Assembly: GCA_030598625.1 (NCBI GenBank)
Contig: JAUVPO010000022.1
Span: forward strand, 1-13,435
Direction: 5' to 3'
Length of the DNA: 13,435 bases
Origin: Deferribacteres bacterium
GTDB lineage: Bacteria; Nitrospirota; Thermodesulfovibrionia; UBA6902
Each line of letters begins with the position of its first letter. Position 1 is the first letter of the stretch. The position numbers and the translations under genes are program-made. Below are positions 1-5,671 of the stretch, piece by piece. Under the pieces are notes generated by a model. That model was not told the DNA's origin and did no database searches. It saw nothing but the letters and a program-made list of their open reading frames with translations.

Positions 1-26
1 GTAAATCCGTTTAGCGTTCGTTTATA

Positions 27-49
27 AATTCAATTTTTAAATTTGAATT
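27..49. repeat. AT-rich inverted repeat upstream of glmU
   Basis: A perfect 7-base inverted repeat (AATTCAA at 27-33, TTGAATT at 43-49) is separated by 9 A/T bases. It lies about 75 nt before glmU and upstream of the candidate promoter, so it could be a repressor or activator site. In such AT-rich DNA a 7-base palindrome can also arise by chance, and no known operator is recognised. Confidence 0.2.
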
Positions 50-86
50 GAGAGATTAAATTTGTGCTGAAAAAATATTTTATAAA

Positions 87-116
87 TTGCAATCGGTATA
101 TTGAAAAGATTATCAT
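87..116 (+). promoter_or_regulatory. candidate glmU promoter, possibly leaderless
   Basis: A -35-like TTGCAA (87-92) and a -10-like TATCAT (111-116) are 18 nt apart. Only six bases separate the -10 from the glmU ATG, which puts the expected transcription start on or next to the start codon. No Shine-Dalgarno sequence lies before this ATG, which fits a leaderless message. Each hexamer matches the sigma70 consensus at 4-5 of 6 positions. The rest of 1-122 is AT-rich and shows no gene. Confidence 0.4.
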
Positions 117-122
117 AATTGC

Positions 123-1502
123 ATGAACATTTCCGTAGTTATTCTGGCGGCGGGCCGTGGAAAGAGAATGAAATCAGGAATGCCAAAGGTCCTTCACGAG
201 GCGCTTGGAATGCCTATGCTGCAATATGTAATTGACGCAGTCAGACCCCTTAAACCATCCAGGACGGTTGTCGTAATAGGCAATGGCGCTGATGAGGTGA
301 AAAGGCGCATGGACGACGACAGCCTGTCTTTTGTCCTCCAGAAAGAACTGCTTGGAACCGGGAACGCGCTCTCAATCGCAAAAAAGGAATTAAAAAAAGG
401 CGCTGTCTTAGTGCTGAACGGGGACTGCCCCCTAATAACCGCGCGGACATTGAAGAATCTCCTTGCAAAGCACCGGCGCAATAAAAATCTGGTGTCCTTC
501 CTGTCCTTTATTGATGATTCAGTGACTGGATACGGAAGGGTCCTCAGGGACGGGAGCGGAAAGGTCACCGGTATTGTGGAAGATAAACATGCGACTTCAG
601 GTGAGAAGAGAAGATGTAAGGAGTTGAACGGTGGAGTTTATGTTATGGAAACAGCTGCCCTGGATTATCTCCGCAGGATAAAAAAGAACCTGTCTTCCGG
701 AGAGTATTACCTTACTGATATTGTAGGGATTGTTTCCGGGGCGGGCAAAAGGATAGAGGCTTATAACTGTCCTCCGGAGGAGATCAGCGGCGTAAATACG
801 AGGGCGCACCTTTATCAGGTGACGGAGATATTAAAGAAAAGGGTCATAACAAAATGGATGGACAAAGGCGTCACTTTTATTGGCCCGGATACATCGGTGG
901 TCCATACGTCCGTTTCCATTGGAAGGGACACGGTTGTTTATCCGAACACATACCTTGAAGGAAAAACTTCAATAGGCAAACACTGCGTCATATATCCCGG
1001 AGCAAGGATACGCGACAGTATTATCGGCGACGGAGTTACCGTTAAAGACAGTACGTTGATAGAGGAGAGCAGGGTCGGCAGGGGAACTTCCGTAGGACCT
1101 TTTGCGCATGTAAGACCTCTGAGCGTCATAGGTTGTAATGTGAAGATAGGGAATTTTGTGGAGATAAAAAAATCCAGACTGGGAGACAGCACAAAGGCGT
1201 CTCACTTGTCTTATATTGGCGATGCCCATATTGGAAGTAATGTAAATATCGGCGCGGGCACTATTACCTGTAATTATGACGGAAAAAATAAATTCGAAAC
1301 CAGGATTGAAACCGGCGTTTTTATAGGGAGTGATTCCCAACTCATTGCACCCGTTACAATAGGCAAGGACGCTTATGTCGCGGCCGGCGCCACAATCACA
1401 AAGAACGTTCCTTCGGGCGCGCTTGCCATAAGCAGGGCCAAACAGAAGACCTTTGAGAACTGGACGAAAAAAAGACAGAGGAAGGTTAATAAAAGAAAAT
1501 AA
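123..1502 (+). CDS. glmU: bifunctional GlmU: GlcNAc-1-P uridyltransferase / GlcN-1-P acetyltransferase
   Basis: GlmU makes UDP-GlcNAc in the cytoplasm. Its C-terminal domain acetylates glucosamine-1-phosphate and its N-terminal domain transfers UMP from UTP. The N-terminal half has the nucleotidyltransferase signature LAAGRGKRM (8-16) with PKVLH, Q73, GTG (78-80) and the metal-binding Asp of LNGD at D101. From about residue 250 it is a left-handed beta-helix of hexapeptide repeats. This ends in the acetyltransferase core KASHLSYIGD, where H361 matches the catalytic His363 of E. coli, followed by NYDGKNK. The length of 459 aa matches the family (about 455). Residue 81 is Asn where most homologues have His (GTGHA). 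The ATG at 123 gives the standard N-terminus, but no ribosome binding site precedes it. GlmU supplies the substrate of MurA, encoded later in this window in another transcription unit. Confidence 0.97.
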   Translation: MNISVVILAAGRGKRMKSGMPKVLHEALGMPMLQYVIDAVRPLKPSRTVVVIGNGADEVKRRMDDDSLSFVLQKELLGTGNALSIAKKELKKGAVLVLNGDCPLITARTLKNLLAKHRRNKNLVSFLSFIDDSVTGYGRVLRDGSGKVTGIVEDKHATSGEKRRCKELNGGVYVMETAALDYLRRIKKNLSSGEYYLTDIVGIVSGAGKRIEAYNCPPEEISGVNTRAHLYQVTEILKKRVITKWMDKGVTFIGPDTSVVHTSVSIGRDTVVYPNTYLEGKTSIGKHCVIYPGARIRDSIIGDGVTVKDSTLIEESRVGRGTSVGPFAHVRPLSVIGCNVKIGNFVEIKKSRLGDSTKASHLSYIGDAHIGSNVNIGAGTITCNYDGKNKFETRIETGVFIGSDSQLIAPVTIGKDAYVAAGATITKNVPSGALAISRAKQKTFENWTKKRQRKVNKRK

Positions 1503-1522
1503 AATTGTGGCGATTTTTTTTT
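1501..1522 (+). terminator. weak candidate terminator after glmU
   Basis: The sequence AAAATTG (1501-1507), TGG loop, CGATTTT (1511-1517) can form a 7-bp stem with one U-G pair. It begins at the glmU stop codon and continues into a T run to 1522. The stem is AT-rich and short, so termination would be inefficient. The T run and the change of transcription unit that follows support it. Confidence 0.35.
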
Positions 1523-1551
1523 GACGGCATGAAATATATCATAAATTATGA
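1521..1551 (+). promoter_or_regulatory. possible second promoter with overlapping palindrome
   Basis: TTGACG (1521-1526, five of six bases of the -35 consensus) is followed after 17 nt by AATTAT (1544-1549, four of six). The -10-like part lies in a 13-base palindrome TCATAA-A-TTATGA (1539-1551), so a dimeric regulator could bind there. The evidence is weaker than for the extended -10 element downstream at 1602-1610. Confidence 0.25.
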
Positions 1552-1601
1552 CAATTTATTGATAAGAGGGTAGCAATCTCTAACAATTTTCTGCGATAAT
1601 T

Positions 1602-1610
1602 TGATATAAT
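1602..1610 (+). promoter_or_regulatory. extended -10 promoter for uvrD-gatC
   Basis: TGATATAAT combines the extended -10 motif TGN with a perfect TATAAT hexamer (1605-1610). No good -35 is seen 16-18 nt upstream, which is tolerated at extended -10 promoters. Transcription would start near 1617, giving an untranslated leader of about 73 nt before the helicase start. The leader ends in a purine-rich ribosome binding site, AAGGGGGA (1679-1686). Confidence 0.5.
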
Positions 1611-1689
1611 GGTCTTACACTGAAACGGGTTGTATTTGATTCCCACGGTTTGTATATCTATTTTTCATTTCACGTAATAAGGGGGAAGA

Positions 1690-3798
1690 ATGACCAAACA
1701 GGCATTGCTGAGTGAGCTTAATCCTCAGCAAAAAGACGCGGTTCTTAATAACAAGGGGCCTTTGCTTGTTCTCGCGGGAGCGGGAAGCGGTAAGACGAGA
1801 GTAATTACTTATAAATTCACTTATCTTATGTCTGTTCTTAAGATTCCTCCCGCATCGATACTCGCAATGACCTTTACTAACAAGGCCGCAGCTGAAATGA
1901 AAGAGAGGGTTGAAGGCCTTACAGGAAAAAGCGTAAATGGTCTATGGATAGGCACTTTCCATTCATTGTCCGCCCGAATTCTCAGGAAGGAAATAGATAA
2001 GCTCGGATTTCAAAAAGACTTCTGTATTTATGACAGTAGTGATTCAGGCAATCTTATTCGGTCAATTTTAAAGGAATTTAAAATCCACGAAGCCCTTTAC
2101 AAAGGTATTTTATCAAAGATATCTTCCTTGAAGGCGTCTCTTATCAGCCCGGAAAAACTTCTTGCCAATGAAGACAGTTACGGGTTTGACGAAAAATTTG
2201 CGAGGGTCTATGTAAGATATCAGGATGAGCTAAGGAAAAATAACTCCCTTGATTTTGATGATCTGATAATGCACACGGTCAATCTGTGTGAACGGCATCC
2301 GGACGTTCTGGAAAAATATCAAAAGGAATTTTCATATCTTCTAATTGACGAATTTCAGGACACCAATGCTTCCCAGTACAGGCTTTCCAGGCTGCTTGCC
2401 TCAAAACATAAGAATATTTGCGCTGTTGGAGACGACGATCAGAGCATTTACAAATTCAGGGGCGCCGAGGTAAGAAATATCCAAAAGTTTAAAAAGGATT
2501 TCTCCAAAACAAAAGTCGTGCGGTTGGAGCAGAATTACAGGTCAACACAGAATATTCTCAACATTGCCGGCAGCGTAATTGCGCTAAGCCCTGAAAGGAT
2601 GCCAAAGAAGCTCTGGACGGAAAATGGAAAGGGTGAGAAAATTTGTTATTGCACTGCAATTAATGAGAAGGAGGAAGCCCGTTATATTAGCCAGTCGATA
2701 AAGGAACTGTATCTTAAGGGTAGATACTCATATAAGGATATAGCCGTCCTTTACAGGATAAATCAACAGTCAAAGGTCTTGGAAGAGGCGATGAGGGAGA
2801 ATGGTCAGCCTTATCGCATATTCGGGGGCGTTAGTTTTTATGGGAGAAAAGAGATAAAGGACATTATTTCCTATCTGAAGTTTATTGCCAATCCGGATGA
2901 TTCAGTAAGTCTCAAGAGAATTGTCAACTGTCCGCCGAGACAGATCGGGGGCACAACTATTACGAGGGTGGAAAATGAAGCCCGAAAGAGGGATGAAAGT
3001 CTTTATAATACAATGAAGCACATCATAAAGAGCAACGGCTACACGGCTTCACTGAAAGACAAAATCAGAGGCTTTGTTAATATTGTCGAAGAATTAATTG
3101 ATGAAAAAAATATCGCTTTGCCAGAACTCCTGAAAAAGGTTTTTGATAAAACGGGTTATTCCAGTTGGGCGGGGGAAGAGAAAGCCGACAACCTGACGGC
3201 GCTTGTAAATTCCTCGGAAGGGAAAGACCTCAGGAGTTTTCTTGATACGGCATCGCTTTTCAGCGGTTTGGATGAACCTCTTAATGATGACGCTGTTTCA
3301 CTTATGACAATTCACAGCTCTAAAGGCCTTGAATTTCCCGTGGTATTTATTGCCGGAATTGAGGACGGGCTTATGCCCCATTTTCATGCTGTTAAAGATA
3401 CCGATGAACTTGAAGAAGAGCGCAGATTGTTTTATGTGGGAATTACCAGGGCGCAGGATATGCTGGTTATGTCGTGTGCCAGAAAAAGAAGACTGTATAC
3501 CTCTGTCCAGGAGCAGCAGCCTTCAAGATTTTTGTCTGATATACCTCCGGGATATTATCATTGTGTGGAGAAGCGACCGAGGGCGGATGCGGTTGCTTCC
3601 GCAATTGTCAAGATGCCGGCAAACTTTTTTAATACGTCCCCGTATGTTACAGGCGCAAGGGTGAGGCATCCTAAATGGGGAGTGGGGGTCGTAAGGGACA
3701 GTTACGGTGAAACTGACGATGTAAAGGTCACGGTCAACTTCCCGTCTGTCGGGATGAAAAGGCTTTCCCTGAAATTCGCCAACCTGGAGAAGATATAG
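1690..3798 (+). CDS. uvrD: UvrD/PcrA-type superfamily 1 DNA helicase
   Basis: This is a 3'-5' ATP-dependent DNA helicase of the UvrD/PcrA/Rep group, acting in nucleotide excision repair, replication restart and transcription-coupled repair. The SF1A motifs occur in order: the Q motif LNPQQ (10-14), Walker A AGAGSGKT (29-36), TFTNKAA, GTFHS, Walker B DEFQD (220-224), GDDDQSIYKFRGA (247-259), the QNYRST motif, the TIHSSKGLEF motif, and VGITRA with the arginine finger R587. The last 50 residues (about 650-702, G-x-x-V-x-H-x-x-W-G-x-G-x-V pattern) look like the C-terminal Tudor-like domain of PcrA/UvrD that contacts RNA polymerase. The length of 702 aa is normal. The ATG has a strong purine-rich binding site just upstream. 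The stop codon shares one base with the gatC start. Whether to call it UvrD or PcrA cannot be settled from sequence alone. Confidence 0.95.
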   Translation: MTKQALLSELNPQQKDAVLNNKGPLLVLAGAGSGKTRVITYKFTYLMSVLKIPPASILAMTFTNKAAAEMKERVEGLTGKSVNGLWIGTFHSLSARILRKEIDKLGFQKDFCIYDSSDSGNLIRSILKEFKIHEALYKGILSKISSLKASLISPEKLLANEDSYGFDEKFARVYVRYQDELRKNNSLDFDDLIMHTVNLCERHPDVLEKYQKEFSYLLIDEFQDTNASQYRLSRLLASKHKNICAVGDDDQSIYKFRGAEVRNIQKFKKDFSKTKVVRLEQNYRSTQNILNIAGSVIALSPERMPKKLWTENGKGEKICYCTAINEKEEARYISQSIKELYLKGRYSYKDIAVLYRINQQSKVLEEAMRENGQPYRIFGGVSFYGRKEIKDIISYLKFIANPDDSVSLKRIVNCPPRQIGGTTITRVENEARKRDESLYNTMKHIIKSNGYTASLKDKIRGFVNIVEELIDEKNIALPELLKKVFDKTGYSSWAGEEKADNLTALVNSSEGKDLRSFLDTASLFSGLDEPLNDDAVSLMTIHSSKGLEFPVVFIAGIEDGLMPHFHAVKDTDELEEERRLFYVGITRAQDMLVMSCARKRRLYTSVQEQQPSRFLSDIPPGYYHCVEKRPRADAVASAIVKMPANFFNTSPYVTGARVRHPKWGVGVVRDSYGETDDVKVTVNFPSVGMKRLSLKFANLEKI

Positions 3799-4070
3799 TG
3801 GAAATTGAAAATGTTGCCCTTCTTGCCAGGCTTAAACTCGCGGACAGTGAGAAGGAGATTTTTTCCGGACAGATCGGCGGCATTATTGATTACATAAATA
3901 AATTAAATGAGTTGGATACGACCCGCATAGAACCTACAGCTCATGTTTTACCGATAAAAAATGTTTTCAGGGAAGACAGGTTAAGAGATTCCCTGCCCAG
4001 AGACAAGGCCATGCAAAATGCCCCGGATAAAAATGACGGCTTTTACAGGGTCCCCAGGATAATAGAATAA
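3798..4070 (+). CDS. gatC: Asp-tRNA(Asn)/Glu-tRNA(Gln) amidotransferase subunit C
   Basis: GatC is the small subunit that clamps GatA and GatB in the GatCAB complex, which converts Glu-tRNA(Gln) and/or Asp-tRNA(Asn) to the correct amide. The protein carries the family pattern: VALLARLKL near the N-terminus, DYINKLNELDT, EPTAHVLPIKNVFRED, and the C-terminal DGFYRVPRIIE. At 90 aa it is about five residues shorter at the N-terminus than usual. It starts at GTG inside TAGTG, overlapping the helicase stop by one base. GGAGA (3786-3790) lies 7 nt upstream, and no ATG, GTG or TTG lies in frame just before it. Translation is probably coupled to the helicase gene. Unusually, gatA and gatB do not follow: the next gene, after 138 nt, is panD, so the partners must be elsewhere. 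Confidence 0.95.
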   Translation: MEIENVALLARLKLADSEKEIFSGQIGGIIDYINKLNELDTTRIEPTAHVLPIKNVFREDRLRDSLPRDKAMQNAPDKNDGFYRVPRIIE

Positions 4071-4125
4071 ATCACCAAATCTCAAATTCCAGACAACGGT
4101 TGTTATAACGTATATTTTTTCATAT

Positions 4126-4154
4126 TTGAATATTCTGCGGTTATTTGTTATGTT
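4126..4154 (+). promoter_or_regulatory. weak candidate promoter for panD
   Basis: TTGAAT (4126-4131) and TATGTT (4149-4154) are 17 nt apart, each matching the sigma70 consensus at four of six positions. They lie in the 138-nt gatC-panD gap, which otherwise holds only AT-rich sequence and a few very short palindromes near 4093-4110. The gap itself suggests panD is transcribed separately, but this exact site is uncertain. Confidence 0.25.
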
Positions 4155-4195
4155 GAGATTAAGAGTATGAAGGGTTGAAATATATGAATTTATTT

Positions 4196-4202
4196 GAAGG
4201 AG
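4196..4202 (+). promoter_or_regulatory. ribosome binding site that fixes the panD start
   Basis: GAAGGAG stands 6 nt before the ATG at 4209. It overlaps the in-frame TTG at 4194, so that codon cannot be served by this site. The start at 4209 is therefore preferred. Confidence 0.75.
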
Positions 4203-4208
4203 TTGATT

Positions 4209-4559
4209 ATGCTCAGGTGCATGTTGAGGGCCAAACTACATAAAGCGACTGTTACGGAGTCCAATATTGCATATGAGGGGAGTTTGACTGTAGATGAGGC
4301 ATTGCTTGCCGCTTCAGGGATAAAGCCGTATGAACAGGTTATGATAAGCAACCTTAATAATGGCGAGCGATTTGAGACCTATGTGATTCCCGGCAAAGAG
4401 AATTCAGGTGTTATCTGCCTCAACGGCCCCACTGCAAGAAAAGGCACGGTGGGGGATGTAATCATCATATTTTCCTATGGTTATTTTAAGGAGGAGGATA
4501 TTAAGGATTTTTCCCCCAGGATCATCAAGCTTGATGAAAAAAACAGGGCGCTTGAATAA
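4209..4559 (+). CDS. panD: aspartate 1-decarboxylase, pyruvoyl-dependent (PanD)
   Basis: PanD decarboxylates L-aspartate to beta-alanine for pantothenate and coenzyme A synthesis in the cytoplasm. The proenzyme cleaves itself between Gly24 and Ser25, and Ser25 becomes the pyruvoyl cofactor. With the start at 4209 the protein is 116 aa and begins MLRCMLRAKLHKATVT, closely matching the family N-terminus. This puts the cleavage site YEGS exactly at 22-25 and the conserved R54 and Y58 at the E. coli numbers. An in-frame TTG at 4194 would add five residues, but it overlaps the ribosome binding site. NGPTARKGTVGD is the conserved stretch near the end of the core. No panB or panC is adjacent. No panZ-like maturation factor is seen in the window, which fits the many bacteria whose PanD matures without PanZ. 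Confidence 0.96.
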   Translation: MLRCMLRAKLHKATVTESNIAYEGSLTVDEALLAASGIKPYEQVMISNLNNGERFETYVIPGKENSGVICLNGPTARKGTVGDVIIIFSYGYFKEEDIKDFSPRIIKLDEKNRALE

Positions 4560-4569
4560 CTTGCCCTGT
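4537..4569 (-). terminator. hairpin over the panD stop, shaped as a minus-strand terminator
   Basis: ACAGGGC (4543-4549) and GCCCTGT (4563-4569) form a perfect 7-bp GC-rich stem, with the panD stop codon in the 13-nt loop. On the minus strand the stem runs straight into a T run (the A run at 4537-4543 on the + strand), the form of an intrinsic terminator. On the + strand no T run follows, so as a terminator for panD it would be poor. No minus-strand gene is seen upstream of it, so it may block antisense transcription, protect the panD mRNA 3' end, or be fortuitous. Confidence 0.4.
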
Positions 4570-4603
4570 CGGTCCTTGCCTGATTAAAACTTCAGGCGAA
4601 CTC

Positions 4604-4632
4604 TTGCTTAAATAATCGTTGAAATGTAGTAT
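4604..4632 (+). promoter_or_regulatory. weak candidate promoter for the NIF3-like gene
   Basis: TTGCTT (4604-4609) and TAGTAT (4627-4632) are 17 nt apart, matching consensus at three and four of six bases. TATATT at 4630-4635 is a better -10 but lies 20 nt from the same -35. The 133-nt gap before the gene makes some promoter here likely, though the exact site is unsure. Confidence 0.25.
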
Positions 4633-4692
4633 ATTATTCCTACGGATGGCAAGCTTGTTAAGAGATGCGTCAGAAAGGCGCTGGAGGTATAG

Positions 4693-5652
4693 GTGAAACT
4701 AAAGAAGCTTTATGAAGCAGTAGTTGCTAAAGGTATTGAGGCGGACCCGCGCGGCAAAGAGACGGTCATGAAATCTCTTGAAAAGAAGGAAAAAGCATAC
4801 GATGAAATGAAGAAAGAGGACAAGGAATTTTTTGATATTGAAAGTCTCAGCAATCCGTATGCTGATACGAGGATTCTTTACGGAACCGGGGATGAGGAAA
4901 TTAAGGCGGTCCTTATGGGGATTGATATGGAAATGGGCGAACTTCTCCTTGCCGACAGGCTTTCATCAGGGGGACGGAAAATTGACCTTGTGATCTCCCA
5001 TCATCCGGAGGGAAAGGCGTATGCGAATTTTTACGAAGTCATGCGAATGCAGGCGGATATTTTAAACAGGTTCGGTGTTCCTATAAACATAGCAGAGGAC
5101 CTTCTTGAAGGAAGAATCAAAGAGGTCGAGAGAAGGCTTTCACCGGTAAACCATACAAGGGCGGTTGATATGGCCAGGCTGCTTGATATGCCGTTTATGT
5201 GCATGCATACGCCGGCGGACAATATGGTCGCTGGTTATTTGCAGAAGACCTTTGACGAAAAGGCGCCGGATAGTCTTGATGATATATTGAAAATTTTGAA
5301 GGAGATTCCGGAGTATCGCGAGGCCGCGAAAAACAACGCCGGCCCGAAAATCCTCATAGGGGCCAAGGAGAGACGTTCCGGGAAGATTTTTGTGGATATG
5401 ACGGGCGGCACGGAGGGTTCCAAAGATATCTTTGAAAGCCTCGCCAACTCGGGTGTCGGCACAATCGTGGCGATGCACCTGAGCGATGACCACAGGGAGC
5501 AGGCTGAGAAGTGTCATATCAATGCCGTTATTGCCGGTCATATCTCAAGTGACAACCTGGGTATAAATCTGATGCTTGACGAATTGCAGCAAAAAGGCGA
5601 ACTTGATGTTATTGAATGTTCCGGTTTCAGAAGGTTCAGCAGAATTAAATAG
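4693..5652 (+). CDS. divergent NIF3/DUF34-family metal-binding protein
   Basis: This resembles the NIF3 (NGG1-interacting factor 3, DUF34) family, whose members hold a two-metal site. Their cellular role is unsettled; links to GTP cyclohydrolase-like chemistry and metal handling have been proposed. Likely metal ligands are visible in order: H103-H104 in SHHPEG, H172 and D176 in HTPAD, H262 and H267 in MHLSDDH, and H283 with D287 in AGHISSDNLGIN. The N-terminal 50 residues are charged and helical (KSLEKKEKAYDEMKKEDKEF), an extension not typical of the short bacterial NIF3 proteins. The protein has no signal peptide or membrane segment, so it is cytoplasmic. The GTG start is supported by GGAGG (4683-4687), 5 nt upstream. 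dnaG begins 19 nt after its stop, so the two are probably cotranscribed. The fold family is fairly sure; the function is unknown. Confidence 0.8.
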   Translation: MKLKKLYEAVVAKGIEADPRGKETVMKSLEKKEKAYDEMKKEDKEFFDIESLSNPYADTRILYGTGDEEIKAVLMGIDMEMGELLLADRLSSGGRKIDLVISHHPEGKAYANFYEVMRMQADILNRFGVPINIAEDLLEGRIKEVERRLSPVNHTRAVDMARLLDMPFMCMHTPADNMVAGYLQKTFDEKAPDSLDDILKILKEIPEYREAAKNNAGPKILIGAKERRSGKIFVDMTGGTEGSKDIFESLANSGVGTIVAMHLSDDHREQAEKCHINAVIAGHISSDNLGINLMLDELQQKGELDVIECSGFRRFSRIK

Positions 5653-5671
5653 CGCCTTTTTCTTTTAAATC

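Noticed and set aside
194..568. Open frame of 124 codons on the minus strand inside glmU
   Set aside because: It is fully antisense to the conserved uridyltransferase domain. It has no family features and no binding site.
4093..4120. Small palindromes and T run after gatC as a terminator
   Set aside because: ACAACGGTTGT and GTTATAAC give stems of only about four pairs, and the T run is separated from them, so the evidence is too weak to list.
4194..4208. TTG at 4194 as the panD start
   Set aside because: It overlaps the ribosome binding site and adds residues outside the family alignment. The ATG at 4209 places the self-cleavage site exactly at Gly24-Ser25.
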